A stretch of 64,000 bases of DNA from Anaerolineales bacterium. GTDB lineage: Bacteria; Chloroflexota; Anaerolineae; Anaerolineales; Villigracilaceae. Positions 35,162-43,790 of the stretch are shown here, piece after piece. The stretch lies in the NCBI GenBank assembly GCA_030834895.1, contig JAUQXA010000070.1:62001-126000 (forward strand). Direction: 5' to 3'. Position 1 is the stretch's first letter. Every line of letters begins with the position of its first letter. The translations under genes were made by a program, and so were the position numbers. Below the pieces are notes generated by a model. That model did no database searches. It worked only from the letters and a program-made list of their open reading frames with translations, and had not been told where the DNA came from.

Positions 35162-36124
35162 TCAACCTCCGCAGGTTTTGGTAAATTCAACCCGTGGATA
35201 TTCCGTGTAGACGGGGTCTGTAATAATAAGCTTGAACCAACGTGTGGTCGCATTGGTCGCTATATGGAGTTTCCATTCGCGTTTGAGTGTAAATGTGGTG
35301 GCTGAATCGATTTTCATGGTCTTTTGCGCCGAATCGTTCCCGTCGCTTTGCGCCCAATAGTATGTGAACTCAATGGGACCGGTTGTGGAGAGGGTGGCGA
35401 TCACAGTGTAATTGATGTTTGCCGGACAACCCGACGGCGGGTCTTGTATCAGGGTGAAGTCGGTGGCATTGACGGCGAAATTCGGTTTTTTCGCGGCTGA
35501 AACCTCGATTTTTGCATAGATGGGGGCGCTGTACTGTCCCACGCCAAACTCGATGCTATCGGGTGTTTGGAACATCCATTCAGAGGTGTAGATTGCCTCT
35601 TCCTTGGGGGCAACCATCAGAAGGGAAATGGGAATGGTTTGATTGGGCGTCACTATCTGGGGCAGGTTGTAATAATATGCGCCGCCCAGAGTGTCGCCAT
35701 TCCAAAAAATGATCTTGTAATTGGTATCCCATGTGCAAAGGCTGGTGTTTTTGATTTCCCAGGTTTTTGTAAACTTTTCACCCGGCTCAAAGATGGTGCC
35801 ATCCGGAATATTTTCGCTGACCAGACTGGCGCTGGCGCATTGGGTTTTGGGTACATTCGTAGGCAGGGTGGGGGAGGCAACGGGTGCAAGGGGTGTGAGC
35901 GTTGAGGAAAAGACCAGGGGTGTTGAGGTGAAGGCGGGCGCTGCCGACGTAGAGGTGGCTGCATCCTGGGCAGCGTTCTGCGCGGTGACAGTTTCGGCCA
36001 CGGCGGTCCCGATTCTGCCGGTTTCCTGAGACGGATCAGGCGTGGTCTCCTCTCCACAGGCTGTGATGAGCAAGGACACTATTATGGTCGTGAATAAAAG
36101 TGTGTATTTTATTTTTTTTAACAT
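35162..36124 (-). CDS. FW-domain lipoprotein with C-terminal Ig-like domain
   Basis: 320 residues. Lipobox ITAC (Cys23), Ala/Thr-rich linker to about residue 92, FW domain at about 95-210 (IPDGTIFEPGEKFTKTWEIK, SLCTWDTNYKIIFWNGD, IYTSEWMFQTPDSIEFG), and a second beta domain at about 222-320 (INYTVIATLSTTGPIEFTYY, WFKLIITDP) resembling an Ig/fibronectin fold with two Cys that could form a disulfide. It is flanked on both sides by hairpins, so it may be transcribed alone. Confidence 0.83.
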   Translation of the reverse strand: MLKKIKYTLLFTTIIVSLLITACGEETTPDPSQETGRIGTAVAETVTAQNAAQDAATSTSAAPAFTSTPLVFSSTLTPLAPVASPTLPTNVPKTQCASASLVSENIPDGTIFEPGEKFTKTWEIKNTSLCTWDTNYKIIFWNGDTLGGAYYYNLPQIVTPNQTIPISLLMVAPKEEAIYTSEWMFQTPDSIEFGVGQYSAPIYAKIEVSAAKKPNFAVNATDFTLIQDPPSGCPANINYTVIATLSTTGPIEFTYYWAQSDGNDSAQKTMKIDSATTFTLKREWKLHIATNATTRWFKLIITDPVYTEYPRVEFTKTCGG

Positions 36125-36158
36125 TTTTTCCTTTCATCTGTTGGGATTATTATACTGT

Positions 36159-36195
36159 AAACAGAAACGCCCGGAAAAACCGGGCGCTCCTGTTT
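36159..36195. terminator. Hairpin between FW-lipoprotein genes
   Basis: The arms aaacag and cgcccgg pair with ccgggcg and ctgttt around AAAAA. It lies 23 bases past the stop of the gene at 36218-37348. Confidence 0.75.
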
Positions 36196-36217
36196 GTAAT
36201 CTACAATCGCTTCCGGT

Positions 36218-37348
36218 CTATGGCTGGTAGTTGATTGTCAGGGTGACGGAATTGGCATTGCATGACATGTAATCCGCGGCTCCATCGTTATCTGTCGGGC
36301 CGGCGGGGTGCAGGCGGATCTGGAAGCGGGCCTTCCCCTCGGTTGCGCGGGTCTGGACATAAGATTTCACGTCAATGGGTCCGGGCAGGGATGTTAGTTG
36401 CACAATCCCGGTTCCCGCAATGTTAAAGTCTGATTGGTCTAATGGCAGCGCGTATTGCACTTCGCCCACCCAAATACCAGCGAGACTTCCCGTGAAGGGG
36501 TCCTGCATTGCGGAGCAACCGGCCAAAGCCAGTGACGCGCTTTTTATGGTCTTGCCGCTTAGGGTGGAAATGTCAAAGCTCATGTAACCTCTGGCAATCT
36601 CATTGCTGGCTGTGTCGCCGGCCAGGATGGTGCTTGGAGTACCTGCAGCGGGTTCATACAGGGTCCCGCTTTCGCTGGCGATGGCGTTGAGAATCACCTG
36701 TGCAGTTTGGGATGTTGGCGTGGGTGTAGGTGTAGGTGTGATGGGGTTTTGCACTTTGATATCCACGTAGAAGGATTTACCCTGATAGCCGCTGACCACG
36801 GGCACGAGGACGTTTCCGTTTGTGTTGATGCGCCAGTATCCGCGATAGTTGCCGGGGGTGGCCGGCGCAGTGAGGTTGACCTCAAGGTCGATTTCCTGTC
36901 CGGGACCGAGTGTGCTGATGGGTTTCGACGCGGGTCCGCCCATGGAGTCGCCGCTATCGAAGACCATCGAGAAACCTGTCCAGGAACAGGAGCCGATGTT
37001 TTTAATCCGCCACTTTTTGGTGAACGCCTGACTGGGAGTCACAATCGTGCCATCGGGGATGGTGACATCGGTAATAAATTGAGCTACGTTACAGTTTGTG
37101 GTGGGTGTGAGCGATGGTGTATTGGTAGAAATGGACTGGGGAGTGAAGGTCAACGTGGCTGGAAACGGTAATGGGGTCAGGCTGGGGGTGACGGTTCCCA
37201 CAGCGGACGTGGCGCTCAGCAAAGCCTCCACAGTTTGCGCGGCGGCGGTGCTGGAGGCATCTTCCGGGTTGTTCGAAGGCAGGTTGCATGCGCCCAGAAA
37301 CAAGGCGATGATGATTGGCAGGCTGAATAGGCGTGTTTTATTTTTCAT
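36218..37348 (-). CDS. FW-domain lipoprotein with C-terminal DNRLRE-like beta domain
   Basis: 376 residues, the first gene of the five-gene run. Lipobox LGAC (Cys21), Thr/Pro linker, FW domain at about 86-205 (IPDGTIVTPSQAFTKKWRIK, GSCSWTGFSMVFDSG, NYRGYWRINTNG), a second TPTPTPTP linker near 208, and a C-terminal domain (about 220-376) with ARGYMSFDISTLSGKTIKSA and TSLPGPIDVKSYVQ. That pattern (a Y/F-x-F-D-L core, then a conserved repeat-end strand) is like the DNRLRE/CBM-type domains of secreted proteins. It is likely exposed and may bind a polymer. A palindromic repeat lies upstream. Confidence 0.83.
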   Translation of the reverse strand: MKNKTRLFSLPIIIALFLGACNLPSNNPEDASSTAAAQTVEALLSATSAVGTVTPSLTPLPFPATLTFTPQSISTNTPSLTPTTNCNVAQFITDVTIPDGTIVTPSQAFTKKWRIKNIGSCSWTGFSMVFDSGDSMGGPASKPISTLGPGQEIDLEVNLTAPATPGNYRGYWRINTNGNVLVPVVSGYQGKSFYVDIKVQNPITPTPTPTPTSQTAQVILNAIASESGTLYEPAAGTPSTILAGDTASNEIARGYMSFDISTLSGKTIKSASLALAGCSAMQDPFTGSLAGIWVGEVQYALPLDQSDFNIAGTGIVQLTSLPGPIDVKSYVQTRATEGKARFQIRLHPAGPTDNDGAADYMSCNANSVTLTINYQP

Positions 37349-37434
37349 GACATTTTCTCCTTCTCTGAAAAAGAATTTTACCGCAGGTTGAGTCTCCTCC
37401 CCAATCCCCCGTTTGCAGTGGGTATGCTAAAAAA

Positions 37435-37481
37435 GGAGTCCAAAGTCTCCTGACTTTGGGGGCAAAATCGGGAGATTTTGC
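37435..37481. repeat. Compact copy of the GGAGTCCAAAGTC palindrome pair
   Basis: GGAGTCCAAAGTCTCCTGAC followed by TTTGG, then one base later a second hairpin GCAAAATC, loop GGGA, GATTTTGC. Both halves match the two units at 26575-26656, but without the 30-base centre. Confidence 0.7.
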
Positions 37482-37606
37482 ACACCTAACAACCTTTGAG
37501 TGCTCCCTTTGCGGTAAAAGGAGAGGGGAACCCGCATGGACTTAAGACGTGTTTAAAACGGAAATCTTCCAAAAAAGTTCCCATTGCCCGGGCGTGGGGA
37601 GAATCA

Positions 37607-37635
37607 AAAACAGGAGCTTTGGAAACTCCTGTTTT
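37607..37635 (-). terminator. Terminator of the gene at 37674
   Basis: AAAACAGGAG and CTCCTGTTTT around a nine-base loop; on the minus strand the stem ends in a T-run. Confidence 0.8.
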
Positions 37636-37673
37636 GGGTAAATCCAATTACAGACCGAGTCCCGCTCTTTACA

Positions 37674-39251
37674 TCAGGATTCGATCTCTGCCAGCAGACC
37701 CATTTCGGCAAGTGCAGCCAGCACTTTAGATTCCGCACCACTCTTGATGGTGACGGCCGTCGGGCTGAGGACTTCGCCCAGGAATTTCCCCGCTTTTGAC
37801 CGGCGCAGTTCTTCCACAATCTCGGGCCGGGTGACTCTTAGCACAAGCAGACTCTTCACCCGAGCCTCCGTGCCATGTGACTCCCATTGTTTGAGTGCCT
37901 TCACCAAAGCGGGCGGAACTGTGGAGTTGGTATATTTCACCAGCAAAGCCAGCAGTTGACTGGCTTGAAGCCCCTGCTCTTTGGCGTGCGCCAGAGAGTG
38001 AGCCGTCACCTGGTACTGGTAATCGTCTGCTTTTGGTTCTTCCCATTCGCAAAAGCGCGAGATTTGATAACGCACAGCACGGGAAAAGAATCGGGAAACA
38101 GTAACCTTTCCATTGGAAGTAACGACAATTTTCCCCTCGACCTTCGACTTTTGCCCCATTGATTCAGCCATCCGAAACGCCGCTGCTTCCTTTCCTTCCT
38201 CTGGCGAAGCCAGGTCGGCCATGCCAAGCCAGTGCAAGGTATGGATGAACTGCTTGACGAGCGTACCGTCCACTTGATCCCAATAGGCAAATCCGCGCAG
38301 GTATTGACCGTCTGACTGGCGCTTGATGAACCACGAGTCATAGTCGCCGGCGGGGCGTTGGAAGTCGGGATATTTTTCCTTGATGGCGCGGACGAAAGCA
38401 GGGATGCTCCACCACTTGTTTTGCGGGATGGCATTGACCAAATCCATCAGGAATTCACGCGTGACCTGCGGTTGGTTTTTCCACTCGCCTTCGCAAGCCA
38501 GGCTGGGAATCAGGCGCAATTCATCGAAGGTCTGCGAGGACTTCCATGCTTCGATGAGGAGATTTAGCGCGTCGGCACGTGAAGCTTCAAGGAAGGCCTT
38601 GACCTTTTCCGCCTGTGGAGCGTCTTTCTTCAATAATCCCGCCGCCGTCAACAAGGTGGTCAACTGAAGGTCGGATTTCCAATCTGATTTCCCCAACCGC
38701 AACGCGGCAAGCAGGGTCGTGGCGTCGTCGAGGATGTGGTCGGATGCGGGAATCTCGAAAGCCTTTTCCACGGGAGTGGCGGGGCGACCCAATGGCTCCC
38801 CTTTTTTCTCTTCAAAGCCTCCGAGTTTCAACAAGTCCAATAGGTCTTCGGGGATGTAGGCGAACTCCTGCGCGCCTTTATCCGTATCGAAAAATGCCTT
38901 TGCCAGAAAGCCTCGATAAAAAAGAGTCTCGGCGGCGGAAATGGGTTTGAGGTGTGGACGTTCGCGGTCACGTTTGCCTGCCCCCATCTCGCGGATTTCT
39001 CCGAACCTGCGGGCAAAGGAACTCCATTCCATTTTGCCATTGGATGAGGCAAGGGATTTGAGCGCGGCCGAAGCGTCGGGTGGGAGCACCTCCATCGTCT
39101 CATGGACAGGCTCGGGGTCGAGAAGAGCGGAGGCGAGTTCCTCGGCGGCGGAATCCCCGTCGTTCGATTCCAGTTCCAATCCCCATAGCCCCGCGACAAT
39201 GCGCAGGTGCCCAATATCGTATTTGAGGAAGGTGTGATAGAGGTCAGGCAT
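37674..39251 (-). CDS. Helicase-associated (XPB/Ssl2 N-terminal-like) domain protein
   Basis: 525 residues, largely helical, cytosolic. The N-terminal third has leucine-rich helices (KYDIGHLRIVAGLWGLEL, ASAALKSLASSNGKMEW), the middle has winged-helix-like segments, and the C-terminal 60 residues (VKSLLVLRVTRPEIVEELRR, KFLGEVLSPTAVTIKSG, VLAALAEMGLL) match the pattern of the helicase-C-terminal/XPB N-terminal domain found as a stand-alone protein in many bacteria. No helicase motifs are present. It may act with an XPB-type helicase encoded elsewhere. The family call is by eye only. Confidence 0.55.
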   Translation of the reverse strand: MPDLYHTFLKYDIGHLRIVAGLWGLELESNDGDSAAEELASALLDPEPVHETMEVLPPDASAALKSLASSNGKMEWSSFARRFGEIREMGAGKRDRERPHLKPISAAETLFYRGFLAKAFFDTDKGAQEFAYIPEDLLDLLKLGGFEEKKGEPLGRPATPVEKAFEIPASDHILDDATTLLAALRLGKSDWKSDLQLTTLLTAAGLLKKDAPQAEKVKAFLEASRADALNLLIEAWKSSQTFDELRLIPSLACEGEWKNQPQVTREFLMDLVNAIPQNKWWSIPAFVRAIKEKYPDFQRPAGDYDSWFIKRQSDGQYLRGFAYWDQVDGTLVKQFIHTLHWLGMADLASPEEGKEAAAFRMAESMGQKSKVEGKIVVTSNGKVTVSRFFSRAVRYQISRFCEWEEPKADDYQYQVTAHSLAHAKEQGLQASQLLALLVKYTNSTVPPALVKALKQWESHGTEARVKSLLVLRVTRPEIVEELRRSKAGKFLGEVLSPTAVTIKSGAESKVLAALAEMGLLAEIES

Positions 39252-39255
39252 AATA

Positions 39256-39289
39256 CGGATTACTCATTATAAACCGATTGAGTAATCCG
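39256..39289. promoter_or_regulatory. Inverted repeat just before the gene at 37674-39251
   Basis: CGGATTACTCA and TGAGTAATCCG, twelve bases apart, five bases upstream of the start codon at 39251. It could be an operator for that gene or another palindromic repeat. Confidence 0.45.
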
Positions 39290-39330
39290 CATCGCGTAAT
39301 GGGTTGGGGGAGGTTGTTGTGGGAATGACT

Positions 39331-39999
39331 TTATTTATGTGTCTCCTTGCATCCCAGCACTTCGGAAACGGCCTCCGCCATGATATGGTCCACCTTGATG
39401 GAAGCAGTGGTGGGTTTGTTAATCTCCATGTTGTTGACAAAAGACTTTGCCGCGTCGATGATCCAATCCGTTGCCAGGGCAGGGAAGACCTTGGCGGTAT
39501 TGATCACCAGATCGAAGGCTTGGATCGAGCTCCAGGGCACCCTGTAAAACTCCTCGACAAAGGACAGCCGCACTTTGTCGTTTTTCTTGACAAGTGTCTC
39601 TGCCTCTTCGAAGGTGATCTTATGCTCAGACATTACGCGTCCGACGCGGACAGAGAAGGGAGCTTGAAGCCGCACATGAAGCACATTGGCAAATCCGCCC
39701 AACACTTTGAAGCCGCTGCGGCCAAGGATCACCACGTTTCCATGGCTTGCCACAGCCTGTATAACCTGATTGAGCATGGTCACCATCACATCGCGCTGTT
39801 TTTCCCGCTGGGCATCGAACCGCTCCCAAAAGGTGGGCAGGTTTTGATATTCCTTGTCGAATTCCACATACCCGTATTGACCGAGTATGATGCCGATGAA
39901 TTTCTGATCCACAAAATGGTAACCCAGGGTCTGGGCCACCTTGCGGGCAATAGCATCGCCCTCGCTGCCGAATTCTCTGGAAATGGTGATCACAGACAT
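39331..39999 (-). CDS. Cytidylate kinase-like family protein
   Basis: 222 residues. The start SVITISREFGSEGDAIARKVA is the typical first strand and loop of cytidylate-kinase-like proteins (PF13189), where the P-loop is degenerate compared with Cmk. GNVVILGRSGFKVLGG and LHVRLQAPFSVRVGRVM follow. It is probably a P-loop kinase of a small nucleotide or unknown substrate, not the main CMP kinase. Confidence 0.8.
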   Translation of the reverse strand: MSVITISREFGSEGDAIARKVAQTLGYHFVDQKFIGIILGQYGYVEFDKEYQNLPTFWERFDAQREKQRDVMVTMLNQVIQAVASHGNVVILGRSGFKVLGGFANVLHVRLQAPFSVRVGRVMSEHKITFEEAETLVKKNDKVRLSFVEEFYRVPWSSIQAFDLVINTAKVFPALATDWIIDAAKSFVNNMEINKPTTASIKVDHIMAEAVSEVLGCKETHK

Positions 40000-40109
40000 C
40001 GTCGCGACTCCTTTCCTCGATCAAAACAGTTGACGCTTTTCTGGCGGCAGGACTCGTCCCCAATAAAATTATTGCACGCCTGTGCGGCTTTTTCAAGGAT
40101 TTACAAAAC

Positions 40110-40144
40110 AAAAACGGGATAGGCCGCGATAAGCCCGTCCCGTT
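40110..40144. terminator. AAAACGGGA-type terminator, copy 1
   Basis: aaaacgggataggc and gcccgtcccgttt form a stem after the gene at 40161. Three further copies of the same sequence type are at 43791-43828, 44229-44264 and 46998-47035. Confidence 0.75.
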
Positions 40145-40160
40145 TGCTTTGCATCTGCCT

Positions 40161-40469
40161 TCAGGATGCGTCGGTTAATTTTCTTTGCACGCTCTGGATT
40201 TTGTCCTCCATCGTTTGGGATCGGTCTGTCCGTGTGCCAGCCTTGATGACGGTGGAAATACGCGGCACTCCCATCCCGTGAACCACTTCGTGACAGCGCT
40301 TGATGGCGGCGAACACCACATCCCATTCCCCCTCGATGTTCGTCCCGTTGGCGTGTAACTGAGTTTTCAGCCCCGCATCTGACAGAACTTTTTCGCAGGC
40401 GACGACATAGGGCGAGAGCGACATGCCCACACCAAGTGGAATGATGGTCAAATCAACAATCACTTTCAT
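40161..40469 (-). CDS. MTH1187 family thiamine-binding protein (YqgV-like), copy 1
   Basis: 102 residues with the family start MKVIVDLTIIPLGVGMSLSP and the later HANGTNIEGEWD and RISTVIKAGTRTD. AGGAGG precedes the ATG. Proteins of this DUF77/MTH1187 family bind thiamine or related pyrimidines and form small ferredoxin-fold oligomers. It differs from copy 2 (43838-44146) at only eight of 102 residues. Confidence 0.9.
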   Translation of the reverse strand: MKVIVDLTIIPLGVGMSLSPYVVACEKVLSDAGLKTQLHANGTNIEGEWDVVFAAIKRCHEVVHGMGVPRISTVIKAGTRTDRSQTMEDKIQSVQRKLTDAS

Positions 40470-40501
40470 AGTTCCTCCTAATATTCTGCTATGTGACGAT
40501 C

Positions 40502-41143
40502 CTAATCCACCAGCCCGCAGCGCAGAGCCAACACCGCCGCTTGAGTGCGGTCGGCTACGCCTAATTTATTCAGGATCGAACTGATGTAGTTACGCACGGT
40601 TCCCTCGGAGAAATACAAACGTGCGGCAATATCGGCATTTGACAGCCCAGCACCCAGCAAACGCAAAATATCCTTCTCGCGTTCGGTCAAGGTGTCGATC
40701 AGCGTGCTTTGGGGGCCGGCTGTGCCCTGAACAACCTGAGCGAAAAGTTTGCCAGCCACGGCAGAATCGACAGGCGTCTTTCCCGCCATTGTATCCTTGA
40801 CGGCGGTGACCAAGGCCTCGCGCTGTGTGTCTTTTAGCAGATACCCCGCCGCCCCGCTGCGAATGGCATCGAAGACCCATTCGTCGGCGTCGTAGGTGGT
40901 CAGCACCAGGATTTTTACTTCGGGAAACTTCTGTCGGATGTGACGTGTTGCCTGCACGCCGTTCATGACCGGCATTTTGAGGTCCATCAACACCAGGTCT
41001 GGTTGTAATTGGGGGATTAGCTCCAATGCCTCGGCGCCATCGGCGGCAGTACCCACCACCTGCAAGCTTTTGTCGGTCTCGAAGATGGCCTTTAATCCCT
41101 CGCGGACAACGTATTGGTCATCACAAATCAAAAGCTTGATCAT
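40502..41143 (-). CDS. NarL/FixJ-type response regulator
   Basis: 213 residues. Receiver domain with the phospho-acceptor in DLVLMDLKMPVMNG (Asp near 54), Thr/Lys switch region VLTTYDADEWVF and LLKDT. C-terminal LuxR-type helix-turn-helix: LTEREKDILRLLGAGLSNAD and the recognition region EGTVRNYISSILNKLG. Its start overlaps the kinase stop by four bases. The divergent operon at 42570 is the most likely target. Confidence 0.93.
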   Translation of the reverse strand: MIKLLICDDQYVVREGLKAIFETDKSLQVVGTAADGAEALELIPQLQPDLVLMDLKMPVMNGVQATRHIRQKFPEVKILVLTTYDADEWVFDAIRSGAAGYLLKDTQREALVTAVKDTMAGKTPVDSAVAGKLFAQVVQGTAGPQSTLIDTLTEREKDILRLLGAGLSNADIAARLYFSEGTVRNYISSILNKLGVADRTQAAVLALRCGLVD

Positions 41144-42378
41144 TGTCCCTGCTCCAAAATCAGGCGGATGGTTGTCCCCTGTCCCGTGCGGCTATCGATT
41201 TGCAGTTCACCGCTGAACATCGCCACACGTTCCTGCAATCCCTTCAAACCAAGGTGTTTATTTGCATCCACTTTGACCGGATCGAATCCCTGCCCATTGT
41301 CGCTGACGCTCAGAATGAGGCGTGGACCTTCACGTGCCAGTTGGACCGTGATGTGCTTTGCTTCGGCGTGACACACGATGTTCTCAAGCGATTCCTGAGC
41401 CACACGGAAGAGACATTGTTCCACGTCGGGAGAAAGCTTCTCCAGATTGGATGGGACCTCGAAGTCGAGAGTCGCTCCCGAACGACTGGCGGCGCTTTCC
41501 GCCAGATTGCGCAGTGCCAGCGTCAAGCCGAGGTCTTCAAGTGGACTGGCTCGCAGAGCCTGAATCGCCTTGCGGGATTCGGTCAGCCCGCTGCGGGTGG
41601 ACTGTAGCGAATCCTCCAACATGGAAAAAGCCCGTTCCGGGGACGAATGCCAGAGCGAGCGGACCGCCTCCAGTTGGACTGCCACCCCGCTCAAGGTGTG
41701 GGCAAGGGTGTCGTGCAATTCACGCGACATGCGGTTGCGTTCCTGTGTCACGGCAAGCTGTTCCAGCGTGGCGGCGTAGTGACGCAATTGCCGGTTGGCT
41801 TCGATCAGGGACTGGCGCTGTTCGCGCTGCCGCTTCATGATGAGCGAAATGACATATCCCACGGCCAGGAAAACGACAGTGCGCTCCAGCATCGAGCGTT
41901 GGTAGACAGTTTGATGGAACCATTCGTAATTGGTGAAATGGAGCATGATGGCTTCCAACCCGGCTGAAAGGAAACTGTAACGTGCCACCATTCGGAAATT
42001 GTACTGCCAGGCAACCAGCACTAACGGGAAGAAGAGGAACAAGAAGATCTGCCAGGCGCTTTCGTCGCTGCTAAATCCCTTTGGGTCAATAAAACTCCGG
42101 ATCAGCTCGCCATGGATCAGCAACGAGAGGAAAATCGAAAAGTTCAGCGCCAGCGGGAGATAATGGTGACCCAGACGGATTGCCAGCCAAGGCCAGGATA
42201 AATAACCGCACAAAAGCAAAATCCCAGCGGCAGCCACTGCGATGATGCAAAATGGGCATCCCGATAGCTGACCGATATGGCTATGGGAGAGCACATTAAA
42301 CACAATCAGTCCAAACTGGATGCCCAGAAATACTCGAAAGATGGACAGCAGGCTGGGTTCGAGAGGGGTGTTCTTCAT
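41140..42378 (-). CDS. NarL-type sensor histidine kinase
   Basis: 412 residues from ATG 42378; a TTG six codons earlier is possible. About six membrane segments (residues 12-175) with almost no outer loop, then a helix with RNRMSRELHDTLAHTLSGVA (phospho-acceptor His near 220) and a HATPase domain (VSDNGQGFDPVKV, HLGLKGLQERVAMF). This layout is like DesK/LiaS, which sense the membrane itself. The neighbouring methyltransferase and redox proteins would fit a membrane-state response; this is inference. Confidence 0.92.
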   Translation of the reverse strand: MKNTPLEPSLLSIFRVFLGIQFGLIVFNVLSHSHIGQLSGCPFCIIAVAAAGILLLCGYLSWPWLAIRLGHHYLPLALNFSIFLSLLIHGELIRSFIDPKGFSSDESAWQIFLFLFFPLVLVAWQYNFRMVARYSFLSAGLEAIMLHFTNYEWFHQTVYQRSMLERTVVFLAVGYVISLIMKRQREQRQSLIEANRQLRHYAATLEQLAVTQERNRMSRELHDTLAHTLSGVAVQLEAVRSLWHSSPERAFSMLEDSLQSTRSGLTESRKAIQALRASPLEDLGLTLALRNLAESAASRSGATLDFEVPSNLEKLSPDVEQCLFRVAQESLENIVCHAEAKHITVQLAREGPRLILSVSDNGQGFDPVKVDANKHLGLKGLQERVAMFSGELQIDSRTGQGTTIRLILEQGQ

Positions 42379-42424
42379 GGACTTGCTCAATGGCAATCAT
42401 AGCATAGTTCGATTTCATTGCTCG

Positions 42425-42451
42425 ATGACATCTGTCATCAAGTTTATGACA
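42425..42451. promoter_or_regulatory. Candidate operator: three TGTCAT/ATGACA half-sites
   Basis: ATGACA, TC, TGTCAT, seven bases, ATGACA. The middle site pairs with either neighbour as an inverted repeat. It lies in the gap between the two-component genes and the operon at 42570, which suits a dimeric NarL-type regulator controlling both sides. Confidence 0.45.
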
Positions 42452-42569
42452 GGACTCATATAGGTTATTGTCTGTTGCACTCTGGTCAGTGACCCCAGAT
42501 ACTGTGGACATCAAGGGATCACGAATATCCTTTCGGGCAGACTTCACTTTGTATCGAAGGAGAATTTTT

Positions 42570-43046
42570 ATGCTTTCCGTATCCAAAACAAAACCTTCCA
42601 ATAGCCGACAGTTGATCTCCCCGGTGTTGGCTGGCATTTGCCTGACGTTGATGCTCATCCTGCACTTGCTTTTCCCGATTGTCGCGCTAATTCCCTTCCC
42701 GTTCGACCTGACCGGGCTGCTGGTCAGTGGTTTGGGACTGACGATCTGCTTTGTGGCGCATCGTCAATTCAAGAAAGTTGGCACCACCCTCTACCCGTTC
42801 AGCCAGCCCGGCAAGCTGGTGACGGGCGGACTCTTCCGCTACACACGCAACCCAATGTACCTTGGGCTGACTGTCTTCCTGACCGGTATCTGGCTGCTTT
42901 TAGGTTCGCTCACGCCCGGAATATTTGTCGCAGCTTTTGTGCTGATCGCCGACCGTTGTTACATCGCTTACGAAGAAAAGCAACTATTAACCGTCTTCGG
43001 GGCGGCATACGCGGCTTACCAGTCCAGGACGCCGCGTTGGATTTAG
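42570..43046 (+). CDS. Isoprenylcysteine/phospholipid methyltransferase family membrane protein
   Basis: 158 residues from ATG 42570, with GAAGGAG upstream. Four membrane segments, and the C-terminal signature GLFRYTRNPMYLGLTVFLTG plus EEKQLLTVFGAAYAAYQSRT typical of the ICMT/PEMT superfamily. The substrate is probably a membrane lipid or lipid-like acceptor. It is the first gene of a three-gene operon with a ferredoxin and a DUF4405-like membrane protein. Confidence 0.85.
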   Translation: MLSVSKTKPSNSRQLISPVLAGICLTLMLILHLLFPIVALIPFPFDLTGLLVSGLGLTICFVAHRQFKKVGTTLYPFSQPGKLVTGGLFRYTRNPMYLGLTVFLTGIWLLLGSLTPGIFVAAFVLIADRCYIAYEEKQLLTVFGAAYAAYQSRTPRWI

Positions 43047-43062
43047 TTCATAGGAGCACAAA

Positions 43063-43317
43063 ATGACTTTTCATTCCCCATTTCAACGTCACAAAGAAAC
43101 GCTTTATATCCGCCTGGATACCAGTCGCTGCAAAGCATGTTGGGACTGTGTGCAGGCCTGTCCGCAGGGTGTGCTTGGAAAAGTGGACCTCCATTTCCAC
43201 CGCCATGCCCACATCGACCGGGCGGAAAATTGCAAAGGCTGTTTGCTCTGCCTCGACGCCTGTACGCACCAGGCCATCCTGAACAGGGAGGTGGTTTATG
43301 ACAACGTTCCCCAATAA
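43063..43317 (+). CDS. Small ferredoxin-like 4Fe-4S protein
   Basis: 84 residues with two clusters of cysteines: CKACWDCVQACPQG and CKGCLLCLDACTHQA, enough for two 4Fe-4S centres. Four His lie between them (HFHRHAH). It is soluble, and its stop overlaps the next start by 20 bases. It probably passes electrons to or from the membrane protein that follows. Confidence 0.88.
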   Translation: MTFHSPFQRHKETLYIRLDTSRCKACWDCVQACPQGVLGKVDLHFHRHAHIDRAENCKGCLLCLDACTHQAILNREVVYDNVPQ

Positions 43318-43774
43318 GACCACGGTGTCCGCGCCGATGGCCAACAAACAAACTGGGCGGCTTGGGCTGAACATATTCCTTGTGATTTTGCTGGCGTTGA
43401 CGATTCTGTCCATTCCTGCGGACGGAATCCACATCGTGGGTGGCATCCTCTTGATGTTGGGTTCTGTTATCCACCTGATTTTGCACAGACGCTGGCTTCA
43501 GTCCGTGATTTTGGAGCCGCCCAAAAATGTCACGCCAGTTCTAATCCGCCAGCGACGATTGTTTTGGGGCATGTTCCTTTCCGGTTCCCTTTGCGGACTG
43601 AGTGGGTTGATCATGCTGCCGATTGCTTTTGACCCCCATGCCTTCCTGCTCCTGCATTGCTGTGGTACTCCAATTCACATCCTGAGCGGATTGACCTTCC
43701 TGGGCTTGAATATCTACCATCTCATCCTGCATCGAAATTGGTTTGCGGCAAGGCTTGGCTTTGCGAGAAAGTGA
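43298..43774 (+). CDS. DUF4405-like membrane protein, possible cytochrome b-type
   Basis: 158 residues with four membrane segments. His residues occur at equivalent positions in the paired helices (GIHIVGGILLMLGSVIHLIL with HRR, and PIHILSGLTFLGLNIYHLIL with HRN), the pattern of heme-binding DUF4405 proteins. The internal similarity of the two halves suggests an old duplication. With the ferredoxin it could form a small membrane electron-transfer unit. An ATG at 43337 is an alternative start that would avoid the 20-base overlap. Confidence 0.7.
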   Translation: MTTFPNKTTVSAPMANKQTGRLGLNIFLVILLALTILSIPADGIHIVGGILLMLGSVIHLILHRRWLQSVILEPPKNVTPVLIRQRRLFWGMFLSGSLCGLSGLIMLPIAFDPHAFLLLHCCGTPIHILSGLTFLGLNIYHLILHRNWFAARLGFARK

Positions 43775-43790
43775 TGACTGAACTTCCACG

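Larger units (their letters stand above)
37349..37673. other. Intergenic region with palindromes, no gene
   Basis: Between the FW gene start and the end of the gene at 37674. It holds the repeat at 37435-37481 and the terminator at 37607-37635. Nothing else is recognised. Confidence 0.6.

Noticed and set aside
39331..39999. Reading the cytidylate-kinase-like protein as the housekeeping Cmk
   Set aside because: The N-terminal loop (SREFGSEGDAIA) lacks the full GPxGxGKS/T pattern of Cmk.
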